This document shows positions 1 through 5,620 of a DNA stretch of 5,762 nt, piece by piece; positions within the stretch are counted from its first letter, which is position 1; the number at the start of each line of letters is the position of its first letter. This DNA is from an uncultured Eubacteriales bacterium (GTDB lineage: Bacteria; Bacillota_A; Clostridia; Lachnospirales; Lachnospiraceae), in assembly GCA_902803345.1 (NCBI GenBank), contig CADCPV010000110.1, positions 1-5,762 of the forward strand. The letters are read 5' to 3'. The position numbers were made by a program, and so were the translations under genes. The notes beneath the pieces were generated by a model. It saw only the letters and a program-made list of their open reading frames with translations, was not told the DNA's origin and made no database searches.

Positions 1-1347
1 CGGCTCGATTATTTCTTTATACAGCTTCCGGAAGAACGTAAGCGACAGTATCCCCGACACCACCTCCGCAATCGGGAAGGCAAGCCACACCAGGTCTATG
101 TTTCCGAGCCTTGAAAGCAGGAAAGCCACCGGAATCAGGACCACCAGCTGGCGCCCGACCGAGATGATCAGCGAGTAAGTGCTGCGGGCGAAGGCCTGGA
201 AGACGGATCCCATGGCAATACAGGCCCCTGCGATCGGGAAGGACAGGCAGATAATCCTGAGCGCCGGGATACCGATCTTCAGCATCTCGTCCGATGCGTC
301 AAACAGCTTTAGAAGCAGCCCCGGGATCAGTTCGAATACGAGGAGGCCGACCGTCATGACGGATACGGCCAGGATCATTGCAAACTTCAGCGCCTCTATA
401 ATGCGGGACTTGTTCCTCGCACCGTAGTTGTAGGCGAGAACCGGAATCAGTCCGTTGTTCAGCCCGAACACCGGCATAAAGAAGAAACTTTGCAGCTTGA
501 AATAAACGCCGAACACTGCGACGGCCGTGGCCGAGAACGTCGACAGAATCAGGTTCATCAGGTAGGTCATCAGCGACCCGATGGATATCATCAGGATAGA
601 AGGCACGCCGACCCGGTAGATTTCTCCGATGATTCTTTTATCAGGGGAAGCAGCCATCTTCCAGGAAAAATGAATATCGGTATTCCTTTTGATATTAAGA
701 AACAGGCCGGTCGCTGCGGCACAGAACTGTCCGATCACGGTCGCATAGGCGGCGCCTGCCACACCAAGCCTGGGAAGCCCGAACATGCCGAAAATCAGAA
801 TCGGATCCAGGATAATATTGATGACCGCGCCTGTCGCCTGTGAGATCATGCTGTAGAGTGTACGCCCTGTCGACTGGAGAAGGCGCTCAAAGGTCATCTG
901 GAAAAACAGTCCGAGACTCAGGCAGCACACAATCCGGAGATAACCTGCGCCGTCAGCGGCGATTCCGGCATCGGCTGTCTGCGTACGGATAAAAGGAGCA
1001 GCGGCGAAAAGGCCGACACACAAAAAAACAATGTAATTTGCGAGAGTCAGGATCAGGCCGTTTCCGGCGGCAGCGTCGGACTGGTCAAATCTTTTTTCAC
1101 CGAGAGACCGCGAGAGCAGCGCATTGATTCCGACGCCGGTACCGCTTCCGACCGCGATCATCAGGTTCTGGAGCGGAAACGCCATGGTGACCGAAGTCAG
1201 TGCGGCTTCGCTGACTCTTGACACATAGATACTGTCAACGACATTATAAAGCGCCTGCACCAGCATTGAGATCATCATCGGAAGCGACATGGTGATAATC
1301 AGTTTTTTGACGGGCATGGTACCCATCTTGTTTTCTTTCCCTTTCAT
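1..1347 (-). CDS. MATE-family efflux transporter (3' end off the window)
   Basis: This is an inner-membrane antiporter of the multidrug and toxic compound extrusion family, which exports drugs or metabolites in exchange for Na+ or H+. The reading frame is open for 449 codons with no stop or frameshift and continues past base 1. Family members are usually about 440-460 residues, so probably only a short C-terminal tail is missing. Family-like segments are ALYNVVDSIYV (residues 32-42), GSGTGVGINALLSR (67-80), LDPILIF (180-186) and GVAGAAYATVIGQ (195-207). The second half repeats the fold, with GLNNGLIPVLAYNYG near 295-309. Hydrophobic stretches recur along the whole length, as expected for 12 membrane helices. 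The start at 1347 has GGAGG seven bases upstream. It lies 19 nt downstream of dtd on the same strand, so the two are probably co-transcribed. The substrate cannot be told from sequence, and I cannot separate the NorM, DinF and MepA subgroups. Confidence 0.93.
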   Translation of the reverse strand, partial: MKGKENKMGTMPVKKLIITMSLPMMISMLVQALYNVVDSIYVSRVSEAALTSVTMAFPLQNLMIAVGSGTGVGINALLSRSLGEKRFDQSDAAAGNGLILTLANYIVFLCVGLFAAAPFIRTQTADAGIAADGAGYLRIVCCLSLGLFFQMTFERLLQSTGRTLYSMISQATGAVINIILDPILIFGMFGLPRLGVAGAAYATVIGQFCAAATGLFLNIKRNTDIHFSWKMAASPDKRIIGEIYRVGVPSILMISIGSLMTYLMNLILSTFSATAVAVFGVYFKLQSFFFMPVFGLNNGLIPVLAYNYGARNKSRIIEALKFAMILAVSVMTVGLLVFELIPGLLLKLFDASDEMLKIGIPALRIICLSFPIAGACIAMGSVFQAFARSTYSLIISVGRQLVVLIPVAFLLSRLGNIDLVWLAFPIAEVVSGILSLTFFRKLYKEIIEP

Positions 1348-1366
1348 ACGTATTCCTCCATGCCGG

Positions 1367-1822
1367 TTATCTTCTTTTCAGATCTTCCGAATCAAGTATC
1401 ACGGTAAACGGACCGTCGTTTGTGAGCGTCACCTTCATGTCAGCCCCGAAGATGCCTTTTTCGACGACAGGCACCTGCTCGCGGCACTTTTCCAGGATAT
1501 ATTCGTATAGCTCATTCGCAAGGTCCGGCGCACCGGCATAAACAAAGCTCGGACGGTTGCCCTTGCGGCAGTCGGCGTAGAGCGTAAACTGTGAGATCAG
1601 CAGGAGTTCGCCGTTTACATCGGCGAGCGAAAGGTTGGTCTTGCCGTTTTCATCTTCAAAGATGCGGAGTCCCAGCAGTTTTTTAACCATCATGTCGGCC
1701 GTCTTCCTGTCATCCTCCCGGCCGACACCGACGAGGACGAGAAAACCCTTCCCGATTTCTCCCACGGTTTCACCCTCAACAGCCACATCCGCGCGTGAAA
1801 CCACCTGTATAACAAAACGCAT
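1367..1822 (-). CDS. dtd: D-aminoacyl-tRNA deacylase (DTD)
   Basis: This cytoplasmic enzyme hydrolyses D-amino acids (classically D-Tyr) and glycine mischarged onto tRNA, recycling the tRNA and keeping D-residues out of proteins. The 151-residue length is typical of the family. Both family signatures are present: SQFTL at residues 77-81 and NDGPFT at 135-140, the latter holding the Gly-cis-Pro pair (137-138) that gives chiral selection by rejecting L-aminoacyl substrates. The N-terminus [15 protein letters not shown] and the segment [13 protein letters not shown] (81-93) are also characteristic. The Phe in NxGPFT replaces the more common Val, which is an accepted variant. The start at 1822 is supported by GAGGTGAT six bases upstream and a consensus promoter at 1862-1889. 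It is the first gene of a likely operon with the MATE gene. In many Bacillota dtd follows relA; no relA is seen here. Confidence 0.96.
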   Translation of the reverse strand: MRFVIQVVSRADVAVEGETVGEIGKGFLVLVGVGREDDRKTADMMVKKLLGLRIFEDENGKTNLSLADVNGELLLISQFTLYADCRKGNRPSFVYAGAPDLANELYEYILEKCREQVPVVEKGIFGADMKVTLTNDGPFTVILDSEDLKRR

Positions 1823-1861
1823 TAAAGTATCACCTCAATATTGATTTTATTCTTATGGAAA

Positions 1862-1889
1862 ATTATACCTGTTCCTGCACATCTGTCAA
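1862..1889 (-). promoter_or_regulatory. Sigma-A promoter of the dtd-MATE operon
   Basis: On the minus strand there is a perfect TTGACA (plus-strand 1884-1889), a 16-bp spacer and a perfect TATAAT (plus-strand 1862-1867). The start of transcription would fall near 1855, giving a leader of about 33 nt that contains the dtd ribosome binding site. The upstream side of the -35 box directly touches the repeat at 1889-1954. The TT of TTGACA may even come from the degenerate edge of that repeat. Confidence 0.85.
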
Positions 1890-1954
1890 GACACAGGGAA
1901 GACACAGGGGACGGTTCTCTGTCTTTGGAGAACCGTCCCCTGTCTTTGGAGAAC
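1889..1954. repeat. REP-like hairpin repeat between divergent promoters
   Basis: The core is an inverted repeat with a 16-bp perfect stem, 1904-1919 pairing with 1928-1943, around an 8-nt loop (1920-1927). The right arm contains the core CCGTCCCCTGTCTTT (1933-1947), identical to units at the right end of the window. The left arm has the same core with an extra AC (AAGACACAGGGGACGG, 1899-1914). Flanking partial units are visible: AGACACAGGGA (1889-1899) on the left, and a second copy of GTCTTTGGAGAAC (1942-1954, first copy 1921-1933) on the right, a 21-nt period. The element fills exactly the space between the dtd -35 box and the ywlG -35 box. In RNA it would form a stable hairpin, but both promoters direct transcription away from it, so it is unlikely to act as a terminator for either gene. 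I infer a non-autonomous palindromic repeat; its mobilising enzyme is not in view. Confidence 0.85.
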
Positions 1955-1983
1955 TTTACATAACCGCCCTGCGATGATATAAT
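1955..1983 (+). promoter_or_regulatory. Sigma-A promoter of ywlG
   Basis: The -35 box is TTTACA (1955-1960, one mismatch to consensus), the spacer is 17 bp, and the -10 box is a perfect TATAAT (1978-1983). Transcription should begin near 1990. That is downstream of the in-frame ATG at 1986, so the start at 2019 must be the one used. The -35 box follows the repeat element with no gap. Confidence 0.82.
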
Positions 1984-2003
1984 AAATGAGCCAGAACGTG
2001 AAG

Positions 2004-2009
2004 AGGAGG
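2004..2009 (+). promoter_or_regulatory. Ribosome binding site deciding the ywlG start
   Basis: AGGAGG lies nine bases before ATG 2019. The longer in-frame start at 1986 has no such site, would add a very basic 11-residue tail (MSQNVKRRRRK) and would fall before the predicted transcription start. Confidence 0.85.
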
Positions 2010-2018
2010 AGAAGAAAA

Positions 2019-2582
2019 ATGCAGCTTGATCTGATCAGGGAGCAGAGCCGGTGTGCGGCGATTGAGATTTGTGAGGCTTCTCATATCAAAGCCGGACAGA
2101 TTTTTGTTGTCGGGTGTTCTTCCAGCGAGATACTGGGGGATAAAATCGGTACGGCGACCAATGTGGAAGTCGCGGAAGCGGTTTATGAAGGTATTTCAGG
2201 CGTCCTTTCCGAGCACGGTGTTTTCCTTGCCGGGCAGTGCTGCGAGCACCTCAACCGTGGGCTGGTGATCGAAGAAGAAGCCCTCATAAAATACGGCTTC
2301 GAGCAGGTGAACGCCATTCCGCAGCCGAACCACGCAGGCGGAGCCTTTGCCACCGTCTGTTATCAGAAGATGAAAAACCCGATGGTGACGGAGAGCATCC
2401 GTGCGCAGGCCAGCGCCGGGATTGACATCGGAGGGACCCTGATCGGAATGCACATCGCCCCTACGGTAGTTCCGCTGCGAATCTCATTCCGTAAGATCGG
2501 AGAAGCCCCGATTATCTGTGCCAGAAGGCGTCCGCGATACATCGGAGGGGCAAGGGCGGTCTATGATTCGACATTAATGTAA
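2019..2582 (+). CDS. ywlG: YwlG-like DUF436 protein (UPF0340/TIGR01440)
   Basis: The 187-residue soluble protein belongs to the UPF0340 family, typified by Bacillus subtilis YwlG. Its biochemical role is not established, so I assign none. Conserved family blocks are visible: VGCSSSEILGDKIGTA (from about residue 31), GQCCEHLNRGLVIE (72-85), PQPNHAGGAFATVCY (from about 102), AGIDIGGTLIGMH (133-145) and a C-terminal RRPRYIGGARAVY (from about 170). There is no signal peptide or membrane segment, so it is cytoplasmic. The start at 2019 is chosen because AGGAGG precedes it by nine bases and the promoter at 1955-1983 excludes the upstream ATG. It is divergent from dtd. No hairpin terminator is seen between its stop and the tRNA promoter, so some transcripts may read into tRNA-Gln and end at the terminator at 2738-2773. 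In many Firmicutes ywlG sits near rpiB, ywlE or glyA genes; that context is absent here. Confidence 0.93.
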   Translation: MQLDLIREQSRCAAIEICEASHIKAGQIFVVGCSSSEILGDKIGTATNVEVAEAVYEGISGVLSEHGVFLAGQCCEHLNRGLVIEEEALIKYGFEQVNAIPQPNHAGGAFATVCYQKMKNPMVTESIRAQASAGIDIGGTLIGMHIAPTVVPLRISFRKIGEAPIICARRRPRYIGGARAVYDSTLM

Positions 2583-2629
2583 AAAAAATAAAAAATATGC
2601 TTGCATTTTGTTTTGACATGATATATAAT
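2581..2629 (+). promoter_or_regulatory. Promoter with UP element for tRNA-Gln
   Basis: The -35 box is TTGCAT (2601-2606), the spacer is 17 bp and the -10 box is a perfect TATAAT (2624-2629). Immediately upstream, 2581-2596 is almost pure A, placed where an UP element would contact the RNA polymerase alpha subunits. This fits a strong stable-RNA promoter. Transcription would start near 2636, leaving a leader of about 23 nt to be removed by RNase P. Confidence 0.8.
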
Positions 2630-2658
2630 ACCATTTGTCGCGAGCGCGATAACAAAAT

Positions 2659-2730
2659 AGGGCTATCGCCAAATGGTAAGGCAACGGACTCTGACTCCGT
2701 CAGTTGGAGGTTCGAATCCTCCTAGCCCTG
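2659..2730 (+). tRNA. tRNA-Gln (anticodon CTG)
   Basis: The 72-nt cloverleaf folds completely. The acceptor stem is AGGGCTA (2659-2665) with TAGCCCT (2723-2729) and discriminator G2730. The D stem is GCC/GGC (2668-2670, 2680-2682). The anticodon stem is ACGGA/TCCGT around loop CTCTGAC, with anticodon CTG at 2691-2693 reading CAG. The variable loop is five bases (2701-2705). The T arm is GGAGG-TTCGAAT-CCTCC (2706-2722). CCA is not encoded (TAA follows the discriminator), so it is added after transcription. In most Gram-positive bacteria Gln-tRNA is made by charging with Glu followed by GatCAB amidation; this is family knowledge, not visible here. It is a lone tRNA gene with its own promoter and terminator. 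Confidence 0.97.
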
Positions 2731-2731
2731 T

Positions 2732-2773
2732 AAAAAACAGGCTGTCAATATGTTTGACAGCCTGTTTTTTTTT
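2732..2773 (+). terminator. Rho-independent terminator of tRNA-Gln
   Basis: CAGGCTGTCAA (2738-2748) pairs with TTGACAGCCTG (2754-2764) around a 5-nt loop, followed by nine T (2765-2773). A run of six A (2732-2737) upstream lengthens the stem against the T run and could let it work in the opposite direction too. It isolates the tRNA, and any ywlG readthrough, from the next gene. Confidence 0.95.
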
Positions 2774-2774
2774 G

Positions 2775-2803
2775 TAGACATTCTCCATTTCTAAAGGTAT
2801 AAT
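2775..2803 (+). promoter_or_regulatory. Sigma-A promoter of the secreted-protein gene
   Basis: TAGACA (2775-2780, one mismatch to TTGACA), a 17-bp spacer and a perfect TATAAT (2798-2803). The -35 box begins one base after the terminator T run ends. The transcript would have a leader of about 68 nt before ATG 2878. I see no operator or riboswitch-like fold in it. Confidence 0.75.
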
Positions 2804-2863
2804 ATATCTAACTATACTATTTTCATATTATTGGATCTGCAGCAAATGCCGGGTCACATAAAA

Positions 2864-2870
2864 AAGGGGG
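2864..2870 (+). promoter_or_regulatory. Ribosome binding site deciding the start at 2878
   Basis: AAGGGGG ends seven bases before ATG 2878, but only one base before the alternative in-frame ATG 2872. Spacing therefore favours 2878, which gives a signal peptide starting MRKR. Confidence 0.7.
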
Positions 2871-2877
2871 AATGATT

Positions 2878-4902
2878 ATGAGAAAACGAATCCTTACACT
2901 CTTGCTTTCCGGTGCGCTTGTCCTATCCGGATTATCTCCTGTCTGCGCGGAAGAACCATTTTCTTCAGAAGGCACAGAGGATTTTGTCGAAATATCAGAC
3001 ACTCAGGAATCTTCTTCCGATGAAATACTGACCGGCGGGGAATTCCTGGAAGAGGAAGCCGCTGAGGACTTCCTCGCAGAAGACGCCGATGAAGAAATCC
3101 TGTTTGAAGGCAGCGGCGACGACATTCTTTCCGAAGACGGCTCTGTATCTCTTGAGCCGGAAGACGAAATCATCGAGAGCGTGCTTCCGGAGGGGGAAAC
3201 CGCCGTGCCGGAGGATGACGCTGTTCTTACGGAAGAGCTCCAGGATGCTGTGCCCGTGGAGGAACTGACGGAAGAAACCGCCGGAGACCCGACGGAGGAA
3301 GAAGCTGCCGGGGAAACGGAAGACGAGCTTGTTTCAGAAGAAGACCCTGAGAGTGCCGCACTTGCTTTTCTCCGGGAAACTGCAGACGCACTGACCGCGT
3401 TTACGGCCGACTCTGAGCAGATTGACGGAGATATCCCGATGGTGGGTGTAACGCAGGAAACCCGCGACGCTTCTTCGGAAAAACTGAAAAATTACATCAA
3501 GGGAAACGGCGATGTCGATGAAAGCGGAGCCAACTATATCGTGTGGCATAAGATTATCGACGGAAAAGAGGTCATGTGGGAAATCTCCTACTCCGAGTCC
3601 ACAGATTCCTTTACCTTCGGACAGTATTCGTATGACACCACTAAAACAATGCTGGTTCATACCTATGTGGTGCTTCCGTATGCTAGAAAAGGCTCGGTAA
3701 CGGCGATATGCACGATCGAGAACATCAAAACTTCAGCCGTCTATATGAACGCGATTTTCACCATGTCCAATCCGGCCGGATACAAGGGAAGCGAGCAGCT
3801 GCCGGTTACATTCACACGGCTGGTTCTGGGAGAAGGAGAAACCAGAGAGCAGGTAAGCTATCAGTCCAACCTCGTGCTTCAGTCTGCGTTTAAACAGTGG
3901 AATGATTATCTGCTGATCTATCCGCATCTGGCATTGACTTCGCTCGGATTTGACTCTTACGGCTTTACCCATACGCACAACTATGTGGAGAACATCATTC
4001 AGCAGGCGGGCGTCGGAACAGAAGGACTTGTGGAAGTATACTGCCTCTCCTGCGGCGACATCAAATCCAGCAAGAAGATCAGCGCGGTCAGCTATTTCGG
4101 GCTCAACGCTACGGAACTCCAGTATAACGGCGCGCCCCAGAGACCGCTGGCGATGGTCAGGGACAGCGATGGCGCATTGATCAACACCAAGTATTACGAT
4201 GTGACATATGATACTCCCTCGAGCAAGAATGTCGGCACTTATTCGATGACCGTAAAGCTTAAAGGGTGGTATTACGGATCAAGAACGCTGAAATACAGGA
4301 TTGTGAGCCCCTCGAGTGTGTCAGGGCTCGTTCAGCCGAAGCTGATTGCAGCCTACAATGGCGTCAAGGGCATCGGCATCTGCTTCTACAAGGTGACGGG
4401 AGCCACACATTATGTGATTTACCGCAAATATAAAGGGGTATGGAGCCCGATTCGTACGATTGCGGCCGATTCAACCGAGCTTCAGGTAAATGGAAACCGG
4501 CTGATGTATACAGACACCTCGGTCAAGAATAATTACGGCGAGGGATACATTTACTCGGTAGCCGCGAAGAAAGGATCCAAAACGACGGCATACAATGCCA
4601 AAGGAAGCGCGATCTACCGCCTGACCCCGCCGCAGCTTCCGGGAGGGAAAAAACTGGAAGACGGGGTAGCGTTTATCGTGTGGAACATGGTAAACTGCCA
4701 TGGATTTGAGGTGCAGTATTACGAGACCGGCCTGGGGTCGCAAAACTGGATCAAATGTGAGAAGACCAGCACCCTGAACCAGACAATCAAAGGCCTTAAA
4801 AAAGGCAAAGGGTACGGGTTCCGCATCAGGTGCTACAAGACAAATGCCGACAGGGGAACCTACTACAGCGAGTATACAAAAACGTTCTATATTAAAGTAT
4901 AA
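2878..4902 (+). CDS. Secreted acidic multidomain protein with FN3-like C-terminus
   Basis: The 674-residue protein is probably exported; I do not recognise a specific function. A Sec signal peptide (basic MRKR, hydrophobic core to about residue 18, cleavage likely after VCA at 22-24) is followed by a low-complexity segment, residues 25-164. That segment has about 55 Asp/Glu and no Lys, Arg or His. Residues 167-360 form an unrecognised, probably beta-rich region. Residues 365-400 resemble the H-x-Y...CxxCG module of clostridial surface proteins, with CLSC at 389-392. Residues 404-479 look like an Ig/MBG-type module (NVGTYSMTVKLKGWYYG). Two fibronectin-III-like domains follow, about 485-580 (GATHYVIYRKYKG, YTDTSVK) and 584-674. 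There is no LPXTG motif, C-terminal membrane helix or lipobox, so it is either released or held non-covalently. It has its own promoter and terminator and appears monocistronic. An adhesin or carbohydrate-binding role is possible but unproven. The start could also be ATG 2872. Confidence 0.88.
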   Translation: MRKRILTLLLSGALVLSGLSPVCAEEPFSSEGTEDFVEISDTQESSSDEILTGGEFLEEEAAEDFLAEDADEEILFEGSGDDILSEDGSVSLEPEDEIIESVLPEGETAVPEDDAVLTEELQDAVPVEELTEETAGDPTEEEAAGETEDELVSEEDPESAALAFLRETADALTAFTADSEQIDGDIPMVGVTQETRDASSEKLKNYIKGNGDVDESGANYIVWHKIIDGKEVMWEISYSESTDSFTFGQYSYDTTKTMLVHTYVVLPYARKGSVTAICTIENIKTSAVYMNAIFTMSNPAGYKGSEQLPVTFTRLVLGEGETREQVSYQSNLVLQSAFKQWNDYLLIYPHLALTSLGFDSYGFTHTHNYVENIIQQAGVGTEGLVEVYCLSCGDIKSSKKISAVSYFGLNATELQYNGAPQRPLAMVRDSDGALINTKYYDVTYDTPSSKNVGTYSMTVKLKGWYYGSRTLKYRIVSPSSVSGLVQPKLIAAYNGVKGIGICFYKVTGATHYVIYRKYKGVWSPIRTIAADSTELQVNGNRLMYTDTSVKNNYGEGYIYSVAAKKGSKTTAYNAKGSAIYRLTPPQLPGGKKLEDGVAFIVWNMVNCHGFEVQYYETGLGSQNWIKCEKTSTLNQTIKGLKKGKGYGFRIRCYKTNADRGTYYSEYTKTFYIKV

Positions 4903-4903
4903 T
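4873..4903 (+). promoter_or_regulatory. Possible promoter for the cysteine-cluster gene
   Basis: A perfect TATAAT (4898-4903) overlaps the stop codon of the secreted-protein gene. The best -35 match is TATACA (4873-4878, four of six) with a long 19-bp spacer. Transcription would start near 4910, at the base of the hairpin at 4909-4935. The weak -35 makes this tentative. No better promoter is seen between 4903 and 4960. Confidence 0.3.
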
Positions 4904-4908
4904 GAAAC

Positions 4909-4939
4909 AGTGGGGACGTGAAAAACGTCCCCGCTTTTT
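4909..4939 (+). terminator. Hairpin terminator after the secreted-protein gene
   Basis: GGGGACGT (4912-4919) pairs with ACGTCCCC (4925-4932) around a 5-nt loop. The stem extends by a T-G wobble and a G-C pair (4910/4934), and five T (4935-4939) follow. It is a compact rho-independent terminator seven bases past the stop codon. The T run is short and the next gene starts 21 bases later, so partial readthrough into that gene is plausible. Confidence 0.82.
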
Positions 4940-4960
4940 GTTCTTTCATGGAGATCAGAT

Positions 4961-5620
4961 ATGCTGAGAAACGAAACACTGGAAGAAATATCCGACGGCC
5001 GACTCTATCGCTCCGGCGATATGGTCAGGGCTGACTGCCAGGGATGCATTGGCTGCAGCGAATGCTGCCGTGACATGGAGGATACGGTTGTGCTGGACCC
5101 GCTGGACGTCCATCGCATCAGCACAAACCTGGGCAAATCCCCGCGGGAGCTGCTCTCCTCAAAACTGGCGCTCGGTTTTATCGACGGCCTCCTTCTCCCG
5201 CACATGGCGATGGACGGCCCGTCAAAAGCATGCGTATTTTTAAACCCGGAGGGAAGGTGCAGTATCCATGCCTTCCGCCCCGGGTTCTGCCGCATGTTCC
5301 CCCTTGGCAGGTATTACAAGGGGGATGATTTTTACTATATTCTTCAGATTCATGAGTGCCCTAACAAAAGCCGCACCAAAGTGAAGATCAAAAAATGGCT
5401 GGAAACGCCGGAGCTCCCAAGGTACGAAGCGTACGTGAAAGCCTGGCACCATTATCTGCGGGACGTAAGGATACTGCTCTCGGAATCGGAAGACCAGACA
5501 CTGTTCGAGCAGATGAACCGGTACATCCTGGAATTCTTTTACGTAAAACCCTATGATGCGGCGGGGGATTTTTATCGGGAATTTGAGGGGAGGCTTGCGG
5601 AAGGGAGAGAAGTTCTGTGA
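4961..5620 (+). CDS. YkgJ-family cysteine-cluster protein
   Basis: The 219-residue cytoplasmic protein belongs to the YkgJ/UPF0153 family, annotated as a putative zinc- or iron-chelating domain; its physiological role is not known. The N-terminal cluster is C26-x2-C29-x2-C32-x2-C35-C36, which is the family CxxCxxCC motif with one extra upstream Cys. Further conserved cysteines are C91, C100, C110 and C133, in the typical arrangement around GRCSIHAFRPGFCRMFPLG (98-116) and HECP (131-134). Residues after about 140 are a less conserved helical tail rich in aromatic and charged residues. The start at 4961 has GGAG seven bases upstream. It follows the secreted-protein gene by 58 bp with a terminator between them, so a functional link is doubtful. 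Its TGA stop lies inside the first unit of the repeat array, so the present C-terminus (EGRLAEGREVL) may have been set by that repeat. Confidence 0.9.
   Translation: MLRNETLEEISDGRLYRSGDMVRADCQGCIGCSECCRDMEDTVVLDPLDVHRISTNLGKSPRELLSSKLALGFIDGLLLPHMAMDGPSKACVFLNPEGRCSIHAFRPGFCRMFPLGRYYKGDDFYYILQIHECPNKSRTKVKIKKWLETPELPRYEAYVKAWHHYLRDVRILLSESEDQTLFEQMNRYILEFFYVKPYDAAGDFYREFEGRLAEGREVL

Noticed and set aside
490..843. Plus-strand 117-codon open frame
   Set aside because: It is antisense to the MATE gene, which is open across the whole region with clear family motifs; the composition looks like a shadow frame.
1986..2018. Upstream in-frame ATG giving an 11-residue longer YwlG
   Set aside because: It lies between the -10 box and the predicted transcription start and has no Shine-Dalgarno, whereas ATG 2019 has AGGAGG at a good distance.
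2613..2618. Perfect TTGACA upstream of tRNA-Gln
   Set aside because: It is only 5 bp from the TATAAT at 2624, too close to serve as its -35 box; TTGCAT at 2601 has the right 17-bp spacing.
2630..2677. ACCATTTG (2630-2637) complementary to CAAATGGT in the tRNA D arm (2670-2677)
   Set aside because: Most of the first block lies upstream of the expected transcription start near 2636, so it would not be in the RNA. An 8-bp match can be chance.
2941..2952. Lipoprotein lipobox at Cys23 of the secreted protein
   Set aside because: The residues before the Cys are S-P-V, which do not fit the [LVI]-[ASTVI]-[GAS]-C pattern. Signal peptidase I cleavage after VCA fits better.
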